64,000 nt of DNA from Flectonema sp. DT1601. Lineage: Eukaryota > Euglenozoa > Diplonemea > Diplonemida > Diplonemidae. The notes under the pieces were generated by a model. The model did no database searches. It was not told the origin of the DNA and saw only the letters and a program-made list of their open reading frames with translations. The first letter of the stretch is position 1, and every line of letters begins with the position of its first letter. Both the position numbers and the translations under genes were made by a program. Positions 1 to 10,600 of the stretch are shown here, one piece after another. The stretch lies in assembly GCA_964019425.1 (NCBI GenBank), contig OZ025811.1:1054001-1118000 (forward strand). The letters are read 5' to 3'.

Positions 1-37
1 CGTCATTGATCTGGGAGATGATCGCTACGAAGAATAA
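1..37 (+). CDS. C-terminal tail of an upstream gene (5' truncated)
   Basis: Reading from base 2, the frame encodes VIDLGDDRYEE and then TAA at 35-37. The acidic, charged composition is more like a real C-terminus than the A/T-rich filler that follows, and the strand agrees with all other genes. Only 11 residues are visible, so the family cannot be named and the call could be chance. Confidence 0.35.
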   Translation, partial: VIDLGDDRYEE

Positions 38-1655
38 CTCGCCTGTGTAACTACAAACAAAATCGCTCGCACATTTTAACCGTCGGATTTGTTTGATACT
101 AAAACTCAATTGCGATGAGTTAAAGTATCGATTGCGATTGCGACAACGCTTATGTTTCTTTTGTCTTTTATCAGATGCAAATCAAAACAACTTGGAAATG
201 TGTTTGACACGAAACACAGACACATTCGTATCTTGTTAGGTATTTTATCTGAACCTACGACACAAAACCTTGCGATTTATAATTCTTTCAACCAACGTAG
301 AAATAAAACATAAAAAATTATAAAAACGATTAGTATAAAGGGTGGGTGGGAAAAGAGAAAACGGAGATAAATAAAAAAAAAAAAATTTTAAAAAAAAAAG
401 AAACGAAAAAAGCTTACGAGCGTTAACTGTTTTTTCCTTTCCTTTTCTTTCCTTTTTTCTTTTTTAAATAATATTATATTTTTTTATTTTTATTTTCTTT
501 TTTATTATGTAGAGAACCTTCTTTTTTTTTAAAAAAAAACTATGTCAGGTTCTTTAAGAAGAAAGAAATGAAAAAAAAAAAAAAAGGGAAGCAACAAAAC
601 AACAACGCTGTCTCAGGTGTTTAAAATCGTTCCTGAAATCATTGATCAGAGAAATTGATTATTCGGTAGTTCGCTGGTCTCGCTAGCTCACTAACTTATA
701 GACCTGTTGCGGTGCTTCTTACTCACTGCGATGAAAGTCAAAATCTTTCCTGTTGCCCTCACTCAGATATCCGTCTGCTTTGGCCTCTTTGAGATACGAG
801 CATCAGGTAATAGTAACTTACTTTTATTTTTATTCGATTCGTGTTTTTTTTTTTTTTTAAATATTTTTTTTGTTATATGTATAACAACAAATTTACAATG
901 TGTAGGAGGCAACAAAAAAAAAAAAAAAAAAAAAAAAGTTTTTTTTTTCGGTTTTGGAAAATCCAGAACTTTTGCCAAAAAAAGCGCAGACAGATTTCTT
1001 TCATTTTTTTTTTTTTTTTTTTTTTTTGCTTCGCAAGTGTGAGGTATTACCCTCTCGTCATCACTCTTTCTTAATTCTAAAAGTAAAAGAGGCAGTTTAC
1101 TTTTTTTTTAGTGGCAAAGTCGGCAGGAAAACTTTTTTAACCTGCTTTTAAATTTTACGATAAGAAACCTTTTTTTTTTTTACTTAAAAAAAAAAAAATA
1201 TAAAAAAAAAAATTGTTTTTTTGAATTATTCGTTATTGAAGTTCAGGTTACAATTAATGAAGTGGATTAAGCAGCAAGTCAACTGGGCCAATTCTAAAGC
1301 AGTTCTGGTGATGTTTCTTTTTGTTAGTTTATCATTGCTTCTCTCTTTCTCAGAGTAATATTTAATTAATCAAATCACTCTCGTAGCTGTTATTTTTTTG
1401 AGTCTTGCTCTGACTGTAATCAAGCGAATGGAAGAGATTTTGTTGGCTTATTTGTAGTTTTAAACGCGCTTGTGCCTAGAGAAGGTACACGGGATGTATG
1501 CATGCGAATTGGTATCTTTGAACTTCCTTGTCGCTCTGTATTGTTTTCTTATTGATCACAAAGTGCTGTTTTGGATAAATCTGTGTTTGAAACACTCACT
1601 CACATCGTGTTACAGGATTGTATTATTTATTTTTTTCAACAGCATCAGAGGTCAC
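38..1655. other. Intergenic region upstream of the Polo-like kinase
   Basis: The stretch is very AT-rich with long homopolymers, including an A run at 914-937 and a T run at 1004-1027, both about 24 nt. A short open frame starting at 731 (MKVKIFPVALTQ) runs to a possible donor near 810, but no convincing partner exon was found. The last 25 bases are T-rich and end in a CAG at 1640-1642, a likely splice acceptor for the kinase mRNA. Confidence 0.6.
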
Positions 1656-3698
1656 ATGGCAGCAGAAGGCAGGGAATTTATCTACGAGAGGGACCCAAAG
1701 ACGGGAAGCATCCTCAACACTTACTCAAAAGGACGGTTTCTAGGAAAGGGTGGATTCGCAAAGTGCTACGTAGTTGTCGACTGCACTACTAAAACTGAAT
1801 ACGCAGCGAAGGTAATCAACAAAGACACTCTGCAGAAGCCGAAAACTAGACAAAAGTTGAAATCGGAAATTAAGATTCACAGAAGTGTGAACCACAATAA
1901 CTTAGTGTCATTCAAGAAGTACTTCGAAGATGAAGATCACGTTTATATTATACTCGAACTCTGCAGAGAAGGATGCCTGATGGACTTAAGCAAGAAGAAG
2001 GTTAAGTTTAGCGAAGAAGAGACTGCCTACATCGTGCGTCAAATTGTAATTGGTGTCAGGCACTTACACAGCCTCGGTATTATTCACAGAGACTTGAAGT
2101 TGGGAAATATTATGTTGACTTCAAATATGGATGTTAAGATTGGTGATTTTGGTTTAGCTGCCCGTCTCTACTACCCAGGAGAGAAGAGAAAGACTCTTTG
2201 TGGGACACCCAACTACATCGCTCCAGAGATCTTAGCTTCTGGACATCAGCATTCTTATGAAGCAGATGTTTGGACTATTGGAATTATTGTTTATGCGATG
2301 CTTTTTGGAAAGCCTCCATTTCAAACAAAAGACGTCCATCAGACTTACGGTAAAATCAAGAAATGCTCATTCAGCTACCCAACAGGAACATCAGTATCAA
2401 GAGACGCTAAGGATTTGATAAGTAAGATCTTGAGACTCTCTCCTTCAGAAAGGCCAACAGTTGATGAACTTTTAGATCATCCTTTCTTTGTGAAGGCTGG
2501 TGTGAGTCCACCGACATCATTAGTTCCACACAGTCACGCTATTGGATATAAACAACTTGAGAAACCAAAGAGTAGAAGAACACCTCTCGGAGTTATTGAT
2601 CATAATGTCGATAGGCAGACTGGAAGAAAAGAAAGGATTCCATTGGGAGTTATCGACACTCGAAATGCTTTGAACAGAATTCACTACGACGACGTCGGGG
2701 GCGGTTATCGCAGAGAACTGAAGCCTCGAATGGGAGGTGGTGTACGTTCATCATCTCATCGAATTGTTAATATGAAGAATGTTGCTGCCAAGTACGAAGA
2801 TAAACATCAGCAGCAACAACAGTTTCTACAAAATGAAAAGTACGCTCCGATTCCAAACAGACAACTCAGTCCTCCAATGCGAAGATCAGTTTCTGCATCA
2901 GGTGACCGCCGCAGTACGAGAGCTTCTGCAAGCGTCGAAAGACCAGCAAGTGTATCGCCAGGGAGGGAATATCATGTGACTCCTCCTGGATTACTTCCTG
3001 CTCATAGATTTGAAAAACTACCTCAGTTTACACCTCCTTCAACATACATCACACACTACACTGATTATTCTAATAAATATGGTTTAGCTTATCGACTTAA
3101 TTGTGGTCTGATTGGAGTTCACTTTAATGACAACACTAAAATGATATTAAACTCTACCACGGGATCGATTATGTACGTCGCGCGTATAAAGACTGGTCCA
3201 GGTGCAGGAGCTGATAATGTCACCAGCCATTCGTTAGATAACTTCCCTGAGGCGCTTAACAAGAAAGTGACGCTTATAAAATATTTTGAAAACTACATCG
3301 CAAAGGCATTGCGACAGGGAGGCGTCACTAAAGAGAATCAACAAGCTGTAATTAGTTGTAACAACTTCGGAGGTAGTTCTCCGATATCAGAACAAAGCAA
3401 CAAGGCGACTGCTGATGGAACTTCAGATATCTATTTGAGAAAATGGATTAGAACTGACGACGCGTTGTTTTTCAGACTCAGCAGTCGTCTTGTTCAGGTT
3501 TGCTTTTTTGATGGAACTGAAATTATTTTATCACCTGAGGGATCTCGTCAAGTAACCTACACAAGTAAGATTGGTCAACGTGATATGTTCTCACTCGCTT
3601 CTATGCCAGTAGTCAACACTGAGGCTAATGAGAGATTACAATACACCAAAGACATTATTGGGAAGTTAATTAATGTTAATGCGAATCCTGCTAACTAA
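1656..3698 (+). CDS. PLK: Polo-like kinase (serine/threonine, mitotic)
   Basis: A 680-residue single-exon kinase. The catalytic domain (about 22-276) shows the Polo-type glycine loop GRFLGKGGFAKCY, the AAK lysine, HRDLKLGN, DFG and the T-loop CGTPNYIAPE. A linker with two RxPLGVID elements, a short poly-Q and S/R-rich sequence follows. Two polo boxes lie near 463-545 (THYTDYSNKYGLAYRL) and 591-672 (YLRKWIRTDDALFFRL). PLKs drive centrosome/basal-body maturation, mitotic entry and cytokinesis. The frame stays open upstream to 1470, but I chose the ATG at 1656: it precedes the conserved PLK N-terminus and follows a T-rich tract ending in CAG at 1640-1642. Length is a little above animal PLK1 (603). 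By family alignment from memory the phosphopeptide-pincer residues are changed (Trp to Tyr; His and Lys to Gly and Glu). Confidence 0.95.
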   Translation: MAAEGREFIYERDPKTGSILNTYSKGRFLGKGGFAKCYVVVDCTTKTEYAAKVINKDTLQKPKTRQKLKSEIKIHRSVNHNNLVSFKKYFEDEDHVYIILELCREGCLMDLSKKKVKFSEEETAYIVRQIVIGVRHLHSLGIIHRDLKLGNIMLTSNMDVKIGDFGLAARLYYPGEKRKTLCGTPNYIAPEILASGHQHSYEADVWTIGIIVYAMLFGKPPFQTKDVHQTYGKIKKCSFSYPTGTSVSRDAKDLISKILRLSPSERPTVDELLDHPFFVKAGVSPPTSLVPHSHAIGYKQLEKPKSRRTPLGVIDHNVDRQTGRKERIPLGVIDTRNALNRIHYDDVGGGYRRELKPRMGGGVRSSSHRIVNMKNVAAKYEDKHQQQQQFLQNEKYAPIPNRQLSPPMRRSVSASGDRRSTRASASVERPASVSPGREYHVTPPGLLPAHRFEKLPQFTPPSTYITHYTDYSNKYGLAYRLNCGLIGVHFNDNTKMILNSTTGSIMYVARIKTGPGAGADNVTSHSLDNFPEALNKKVTLIKYFENYIAKALRQGGVTKENQQAVISCNNFGGSSPISEQSNKATADGTSDIYLRKWIRTDDALFFRLSSRLVQVCFFDGTEIILSPEGSRQVTYTSKIGQRDMFSLASMPVVNTEANERLQYTKDIIGKLINVNANPAN

Positions 3699-4536
3699 AG
3701 TAAATCTTGTACGGCAACCTATTTATCGCAGAAGGGAATGGTAAGCTGTGTTCAAGAGAGAAGGAACAAAAAAAAAAGAAAAATACGAGGAAAAAAAAAG
3801 TATTTTGAAAAGAAAAGAAAAACAGAATTATTAGCTTTAGAAGAAAATAGAATTCCTCTCAAAGTAGAAAAAACTCTAAAAACGAACTTCCTCCCTCCAT
3901 TTAGATTCCTCCTCTTTACCCTTTTCAGTTTTTGTGTCAAAAATAAATATCTCTCAAAAAAAAAAAAAAAAGAAAATGTGAACTCTAATTTGAGCATCAC
4001 ATTATTTAGATAAGCAACAGAAATATAAAAAGAACGACTATCTGATAGCGAACCTACCAGGAGTGTCCTGGAGAAGATGATTAAAAATATTTCTTCTAAT
4101 TTAGAACACTATTTAAACCTTCCCTCCCCCGCTGTAGTCATTGCGGCTTCGCGTTAAGACACGCAAGGCATTGAAATTGTTCCTTAAGATAGAATGCAAT
4201 TACAAAAAAAAAAAAAAAAAAAAAAAAACATAGATTTCCACCAACACTCTCATTGTCAGATTGCCCTCTCGTAGATTCCCCAACTCACCTACTTTTGACC
4301 TTTTGTTTGTTAACTTATTTCGAAGAAAACATTTCTCTTTTCCGATTCCCCTCCTGTATCTCCCGGAAACGGATAAATTCTAATGTTGGAATATATGTAA
4401 CCAGTATTGTTGGGAGGTACATTTTCTTTTTCTCAGCCAATAAAAATAATAAATGTGATGCGTAGTACTTTTGTTGTCTGAATTAAACACGAAATAATTA
4501 ACATTTCTTATTTCTCTTAACAATCAGAAAAAAACG
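3699..4536. other. Intergenic region, homopolymer-rich
   Basis: It holds purine-rich low-complexity DNA just after the kinase stop and a 25-nt A run at 4204-4228. Short open frames here are made of lysine or phenylalanine runs and are not credible genes. The region ends in TTTCTCTTAACAATCAG, an acceptor-like signal 9 nt before the next ATG. Confidence 0.6.
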
Positions 4537-5799
4537 ATGAGAGAAGGCGGGTGGATACACCGCCCGCCCCAAACAGAGGGAGATGTTGAGGGGGAAACAA
4601 TTCGAACTTTTTTAAAAGTTCGCAAAATGGAGATGCAATCACAAATGGACTCACTAACACAAGCACTTCACTCTGAAATGCAGGAGCGGATGTTGGCTGA
4701 ACAGCTGTGTCAGGAGATACGAGCAAGAGCACGAGAAGAAGAAGTAAAACACCACCTCGACATTGAAGGACTTCGAAAAGATATCGCAGAGATGGCAGCA
4801 CAACATGAAACAGTTCTCGTACAGCTCAGCTACCGTAAGTTGGACCAGGACGATGCAACACTCGCTCACAATCGAAGCATCTCTCAAATTCAACTCTCAA
4901 ATATTATTCAAAGTGAGTCCACTCAGAGAGAGTCAACAGCTGCTACTGAAACAGCTGAGTACTCAAACCTTAAAAGAATTCAGCAACTGGAAGCTGACAA
5001 CACTTCTCTACGAAATGAACTCAACAAGAAGGAGATAGACGAGGGAGCATTGCAGGAATTCTTGAGATCAAAAAAAGCTGACATGACTCAGAGATTAGAA
5101 GAAGAGGTGTTAAGTAAAAGAGTGTTGGCTTCAAAATTAGCGTCCAGAGACAGCGAGTTAGACGACGCTCGTCAGAATGTTGATGAGTTGATGAAAGAAT
5201 TAAATGGATATCAACGACTACAACAACAAGCTGTTCGATTGCAGAGTAAGTCTCAGATAGCTGAGGAGACGTTAGGAGAAGTTCGTAGACAACATCTTTC
5301 AACAAAAGCGGAGTTAAATCGACTTAAGAGATCTCATGAAGACAGTCTTGAAAAACACCAGTCAGAATTAGATGCTCAACAACTCACACACGAGGAAGAA
5401 CAAGCAAAGCTAAAAGGAAAATGGGAGAAGACAGATTCCTACGCTGAAGACTTAGAAAGTTTATTAAAAACTTCTCGTTCTGAAACTACTCAACTAAAAG
5501 AACAGATCAGAGCCACAGCTTATTCAATGCAAGAAGGACTGTCTGCTAATTTACGATCTGTTGAAGCCATCAGTAACACTCCAACACATCTTCAGGCACC
5601 AGCTGTAAGTAATCTTAGTTACCACGGAAGTAACAACAACAGCACTTCGGGAACTACTACGAGTAAAATTAATATTATGGATGGAGTTTACATTCCTGTA
5701 CCACGTGAATCACATCCTGCTCCACCTCCTCCGACACCATTGTTTAATACTGTTATTAGTCAAAATAAATTAGAATTCGATACACCGGAGTTGGTTTAG
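4537..5799 (+). CDS. Coiled-coil protein of unknown function
   Basis: Encodes 420 residues. Residues about 30-335 are almost continuous charged heptads rich in E, K, Q and L with very few prolines, so a long parallel coiled coil is predicted. The last 80 residues are proline-, serine- and asparagine-rich and probably disordered (PAPPPPTPLF near the end). There is no signal peptide, membrane segment or enzyme motif. The start is the first ATG after the acceptor-like CAG at 4525-4527; an internal Met (MEMQSQMDS, residue 31) is an alternative start just before the heptads. Such proteins commonly act as cytoskeletal, centrosomal or basal-body scaffolds, and it follows PLK, but proximity alone does not show a functional link. 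Confidence 0.8.
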   Translation: MREGGWIHRPPQTEGDVEGETIRTFLKVRKMEMQSQMDSLTQALHSEMQERMLAEQLCQEIRARAREEEVKHHLDIEGLRKDIAEMAAQHETVLVQLSYRKLDQDDATLAHNRSISQIQLSNIIQSESTQRESTAATETAEYSNLKRIQQLEADNTSLRNELNKKEIDEGALQEFLRSKKADMTQRLEEEVLSKRVLASKLASRDSELDDARQNVDELMKELNGYQRLQQQAVRLQSKSQIAEETLGEVRRQHLSTKAELNRLKRSHEDSLEKHQSELDAQQLTHEEEQAKLKGKWEKTDSYAEDLESLLKTSRSETTQLKEQIRATAYSMQEGLSANLRSVEAISNTPTHLQAPAVSNLSYHGSNNNSTSGTTTSKINIMDGVYIPVPRESHPAPPPPTPLFNTVISQNKLEFDTPELV

Positions 5800-6066
5800 T
5801 ACTCAACTGAAGATTGTCTGGCTGTTCACTACCTCCGATCAACACTTTGAGTTTGTTCTAACTTTTATTTTTAATATGGTTTTCCTATTTCTTTGTATCT
5901 GTAATATGTGATTAGATAATTATTGCGATTTTGATGGTAATTCTGATTTCGTGATCCGTTGACATCTTTATTTATATAAAACAGTCAGCTCTCCCATGAG
6001 CACATGTGAAGGTAGTCTTATTCGATGATTGCGGAGATGAGAAAATATTTAATTATTGTTACCATC

Positions 6067-7622
6067 TCATCGATCAGATTCTAAACCACAACAATGTCTA
6101 GTGTATCGAACGACACTTCTTGCAAGAAGATTTCTGAAATGGTGCTGCAGTTGTTAACTTTGTGGTCTGAGGACAAGCAAAAGAAGATTTCCAGAACGGT
6201 GGTGGACACGGTTTGCAAGATGAAGAATTGCCCGACTCAGGACGTGTTACGGGGATTGATCACCGAGCACATCACGGGTGAGCATAAGTTGTCTTTCACG
6301 GCAGCACTCTCGGAAATCAGAGATTGGAATTTCCTTTTTAAGCAGTTCCTGGAGAAGGCAGGTTACGAACTCAGAGACACAGTTCTATTCGATAAGGTCG
6401 CTGATGATATCTTGAAAGGACTCTGGGCAGGGGATGTTGATGTGACTCGCTGCCTGGAGTTCAGGGCGGGTTCGATGTCTTTTGTTTTGCAGAACTTCAA
6501 AGTGCGTTTCAACAAGAAGCATCTCCCCAGGAAGTGTGTTTCGAGGGAGGTGAACATCGTGACATGCGATACTGAAACGTGGTCTGCGTTGATGGGTGCT
6601 TGGCATCTGCAGATGTTCTACTACGCGAGTTCGGGTTGTCAACATACTGTTAGTGACAGTCGGTGTGAGACTGTTTATGCTTCAGTTAGGCAGTGGGAGA
6701 AGGATGTTGGGATTCCTTCGCAGCTGCTGACTCACAGTTTGGATACGCTGAGCGGGCTTTTGCCTCCTATTTCTGTAATGCGTTGCGGGAACAACAAGAG
6801 ATTCGAAGAACTCCTTCGCGAATGGATTGCTAACAATGATTGTCGGATCAAATGGGTGTTTTCTCAATTTCCTTTTATATCTATCGAAGCGGCGTTGTCG
6901 TTGGCAGCCTCTCAGGTCGTGCAAGTCCCGGTCCTAGCCGACATCACCGCCCAGATTCTGCCACTGGACTGTTATCAACAGCAGGTGGTGACCACTGTTG
7001 CAGTTAATAACGGAAACTATGCTGGAAACCTCTCTCACGAGAACACATACAACACACCACCACATAGCAACAGCCTTATGTTGCTGGATAGTCCGAGTTC
7101 GCTTAATTTAGAAGGCCCTGTCAACAACTTCCAATCGGGGTGCAGGTCGTCTCAGAGTAGTAACAGTAATCAGGTGTGGTCTGGACAACAACAACAACAA
7201 CAACAGCAACAACAACAGAGAGTACTTGAGAGAACTTCTTCATTCGTTAGCAGTGTTTCGGCGTACTCGCCTTTCAGCAGCGCGTCTCCTTCTCCAAGAA
7301 TGACTGCGTTTGAGCACCATGTTCCTGCTGTTTGGGGGAACCTTGAGAGTGGTATGCTGACCCCGCCTCCACTGAACATGAAGAGAATGAACTCTGAGGG
7401 TTCGACGTTCAGTTACAACCCTTACGGATAATGTGAGCAAAACTGATTCCTAATTATTGATTTCATTGTCTTCTTTCTTTTACACATCCTCTGTTTTTAT
7501 TTAGTAATCGAGTACTGGATATTGGGAATCCCTCTACTGCGCTACTCACGGGGAAGTCTTTCCCTCTGCTTGCTTATTGTTTGCAGTGGTTGGTTTGACA
7601 ACCAGCAACAACAACAAGTGGA
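6067..7622 (+). repeat. Near-identical duplicated block, copy A
   Basis: These 1556 bases match 12154-13708 almost perfectly: about two substitutions within the 1338-bp coding part and two small changes downstream. The identity starts just before the CAG upstream of the start codon and stops sharply about 190 bp after the stop codon. Flanking DNA on both sides is only patchily related to its counterpart. Confidence 0.9.
6094..7431 (+). CDS. Unknown poly-Q protein, duplicate copy A
   Basis: Encodes 445 residues in one exon. I do not recognise the family. Residues 1-305 look globular and mainly helical, with scattered cysteines and tryptophans (for example WSALMGAWHLQMFYYASS), and no catalytic motif is evident. 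Residues 306-445 are low complexity, rich in N, S, Q and P, with an 11-glutamine run written mostly in CAA codons near 365. This layout, a folded head plus a prion-like Q/N tail, is common in regulatory or RNA-binding proteins, but that is inference. The ATG lies 16 nt after the CAG ending at 6077. The protein differs from copy B at one residue (Cys here, Ser there, about position 290). Confidence 0.9.
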   Translation: MSSVSNDTSCKKISEMVLQLLTLWSEDKQKKISRTVVDTVCKMKNCPTQDVLRGLITEHITGEHKLSFTAALSEIRDWNFLFKQFLEKAGYELRDTVLFDKVADDILKGLWAGDVDVTRCLEFRAGSMSFVLQNFKVRFNKKHLPRKCVSREVNIVTCDTETWSALMGAWHLQMFYYASSGCQHTVSDSRCETVYASVRQWEKDVGIPSQLLTHSLDTLSGLLPPISVMRCGNNKRFEELLREWIANNDCRIKWVFSQFPFISIEAALSLAASQVVQVPVLADITAQILPLDCYQQQVVTTVAVNNGNYAGNLSHENTYNTPPHSNSLMLLDSPSSLNLEGPVNNFQSGCRSSQSSNSNQVWSGQQQQQQQQQQQRVLERTSSFVSSVSAYSPFSSASPSPRMTAFEHHVPAVWGNLESGMLTPPPLNMKRMNSEGSTFSYNPYG

Positions 7623-10600
7623 CGTAATTATTATTATTATGATCGCTAATATTTTATTAGTTAAGAGAACAATTCTGTTTAACGAGTTCTTCCACGTTGG
7701 AAAGTTCTTCAAAAAAGAGATCCCTCACAGTATCAAATTACCTCACTACCCGTTCTATTCACGCTCGAAATTTGTTGTTTCCTTTAAGGTAGACTGCAAA
7801 TTATCCCCTGTTTTTTTTATTTTTATTTTTATTTTTAATTCGTTTCTTCCCGCTGCTTTCAGATGTGGAAGAAGCCTAAATACAGCTACTAGTCTCTCTA
7901 AACTTTTTTTTTGGTCTTCGCCCTTTTGTTTGTATCTTTTTTTTTATTTTTATAAAAGAGGCGTTGAGATAATTCTAATTTGTATCTTATTTTAAATTGG
8001 TCCGTTGGTGTGATTGAGAATCTTCCAAACATGTGAATCATTTCTTGACGCTCTTATAGATCTGTTTCTGGATTGCAATCTAGAAGTTGCTTCTTCCTGC
8101 GGTTTATTTTTTTTCATATTGCGGATCGATCTGCAAGACACTTCTAGTCGGAAAGCATACCGAGAATTATCAAATATTCCTCGTTAGGCTTAACGGATGA
8201 TATGAACTGAACTGAAGTACTCTGGTGAGAGTCTGTTGTCAACATCTCACTCGTGTATTTTATTTATTTTGTTACCTTTACACTACTTGCAAAAAAGATT
8301 TCTTGGCCTTGAAGTTTTTACATTCTGCCTTTTGCTGTTTCCTTTTGTTGCTTCATTACACTCTTGTCGCAGTCAACATTCTCAGAGCTGAGAGTTTTGT
8401 GTTTATTAATTTCTCCTATTCATGATTGTATTATTCGATAATGTTCCTTTTTGTGTGGCTGTACGTCTTCACTTCTTCCTACAGTGGGAAACAGCAACAG
8501 TCATATTTATTGCTCAAAACGACACATGACGACGGGGACTTGCCCATTGCCTTGTTCTCTTATTGTGTCACACGCTTTTGCTGCGAATTTGACTGAACTT
8601 TCTTTTTTAACTTGCTTGGAAGCTCCACTAATGCAGCTTCTCAAAACTTGTATTTTTTTGTTATTTTGTACGGGTTTGCACGTAAAAGATGAAATAAATA
8701 AAAAGTTTTTCTTTTTTTTTCTTCTTTTGGTGGATTAGCTGTTTATTCATATTTCGTTGCATTAGCAAACCTAACAAACCAAAACAACCTTTCGAATGTT
8801 ATTAAAACTAATCAAAGGAATTGTTACGAAAGAGGAGGTGTTCACTTGGAGTCATTCTGAAGGACATCTTCGTATGTTCAATTCCTATGTTAACACACGA
8901 TTTTCAATTAAATAAATTCTCTTTCCCTTTGTGAGTGTATTTCTCGATCTTCTTCTTCTTTGTTCTTCCTTCTTCTATGAGGGAATAGGTTATCAGTCTT
9001 TTTCTTTCTGATGTTACCGAAAATGTTTTTTTCCGTTTTTTCCGTTTTCCAGATTTAATCTGAACTTTTCCCCTTTTTTTCGATTTGTTCCCCCTTCCGG
9101 ATTTTGTTTTTCCCTTTTTTTTTTTTTACTATTCGTCCCTTTTTAATAGCTGAAATTAGTTGGAAAAAAAAAAAAAAAAAAAAAGTTGGCCTTTTGGATT
9201 CTTACTGTTTCCTCACAAGGAGAAATAGAAATATCGAAAATTACCTTTTAATTAAAAGTGATGCTTTATTCCTTACAGAAGATCATGAATAAGTGAGCTG
9301 CTCTCTTCTCTTTTATAACTCTTGTTCAGTAAACAATATAAATGTTGTATCCATAATTAAAATTACTTATTAAATCATTATAAGAAATGAAAACCACTTC
9401 CGGCCGACCCCCGTTCCCCTTATTTATTTATTTTTAGTCGTACTTTTTAATTTTTCTGTTTTTTTTGATTTTGTTTCTTGTTGTGACCCGGTCAAGGTGA
9501 AAGCATTGGGTTAGCAGATCTCATGATCTGGTACGCCCCTTGTCAAAGTAACCCTCCTCGGGATTAGTACTCGTCGGTAGTTTTATTGATTTCGATAACT
9601 ACGTTGAGTAGCGTAGTGTCCGTGTCGTCCTCGCGAAATCTGTTTTGTCTGTCTGCCCACATCAATTACGCGATCACCATTATCACAACTGTGGTTAGAT
9701 AATGTATCGAGTTTTGGGTGTTATTCGTTTTTTTTTTTTTTTTAAATAGTTTTTTTTTCCCTCTTTTTTTTTTTTTTTTTTTTTTTTTGCTGAAATCAGC
9801 AGCTGTAATTAATTGAGAAAGTTAGAAGCGAGTCGTTGCCTTCGCAGCAAAGTTGTATTTTTTGCAGCTTTTATGCGGTTCTGGTTCTGATTCTGCGCTC
9901 AAAGAAAACCGAAGAACGAATCGAACTTTATTGTTTTTGTTTTTTTTGTTCTTTTTTATTATTATATTTGACTTCCCTTCAGTTTCTGTATCTTTGTGTG
10001 CACGTGTTTCTTGGCATTCCCTCGTCCCCAACGATTATTTGTGTGTTGATTTAGTGGTTGAGTTGATTATTCATTTGCTTGTGATAACTCCTCACTAATA
10101 AAAATACTCTTTAAATGAGAGTAAACCTTTTGTACGGTTTACTTATATTACAATAGAAAGTTGAGGGTTGGACGATCTTTTGTTGTTTTTTCAACAAACT
10201 TTTTGACGCTCAGAAGATGTCAAAAGAGGGTAGTGGACGTTTCGTTTAAGTACCTCTTTTCCAATATTTGCATGTTTTTCTAACTTTTTCCTTCATTTGT
10301 TCAATTACAACACGTCACTGACGACGTGCAGGTTAAGTCACTTTTCTTACGGGCGGCTTCTCGGAAGAGTTCGCTGATACCAGACCTGTCTTAGGCCTCC
10401 GTCGTCAGTTGTTTTGTGCTGCACAGCAAATGTTCCTTTCATTTTACACAACGTACGAACCGTTATTCGACAGAATGCTGTCGAAGGTGAGTGTGTTCAT
10501 ATTCCCGTTGATTATTTGTGTTTGTAGTTTGTTGTCTTTCCCACATTACGTATTCTAATTTTATTCAAAAGTATGGTTGTAATAACAACTAGTCTCTAGA

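Noticed and set aside
707-1042. Open frame of 111 residues
   Set aside because: Mostly poly-K and poly-F from homopolymers. The first 26 residues could be a small exon, but I found no partner exon.
1470-1655. In-frame N-terminal extension of the Polo-like kinase from an earlier ATG
   Set aside because: The extra 62 residues are hydrophobic and compositionally like spacer, and the acceptor-like CAG at 1640-1642 would remove them; PLKs start near MAAEGREFIYERD.
7522-7995. 157-residue open frame after copy A
   Set aside because: Its first 30 codons lie in the duplicated block, but copy B interrupts the frame and the rest is Phe/Ile-rich spacer.
9480-9600. Structured-looking stretch with CAGATC and GATCTG arms, considered as a tRNA or snRNA
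   Set aside because: Only a 6-bp stem; no A/B boxes, Sm site or cloverleaf could be found.
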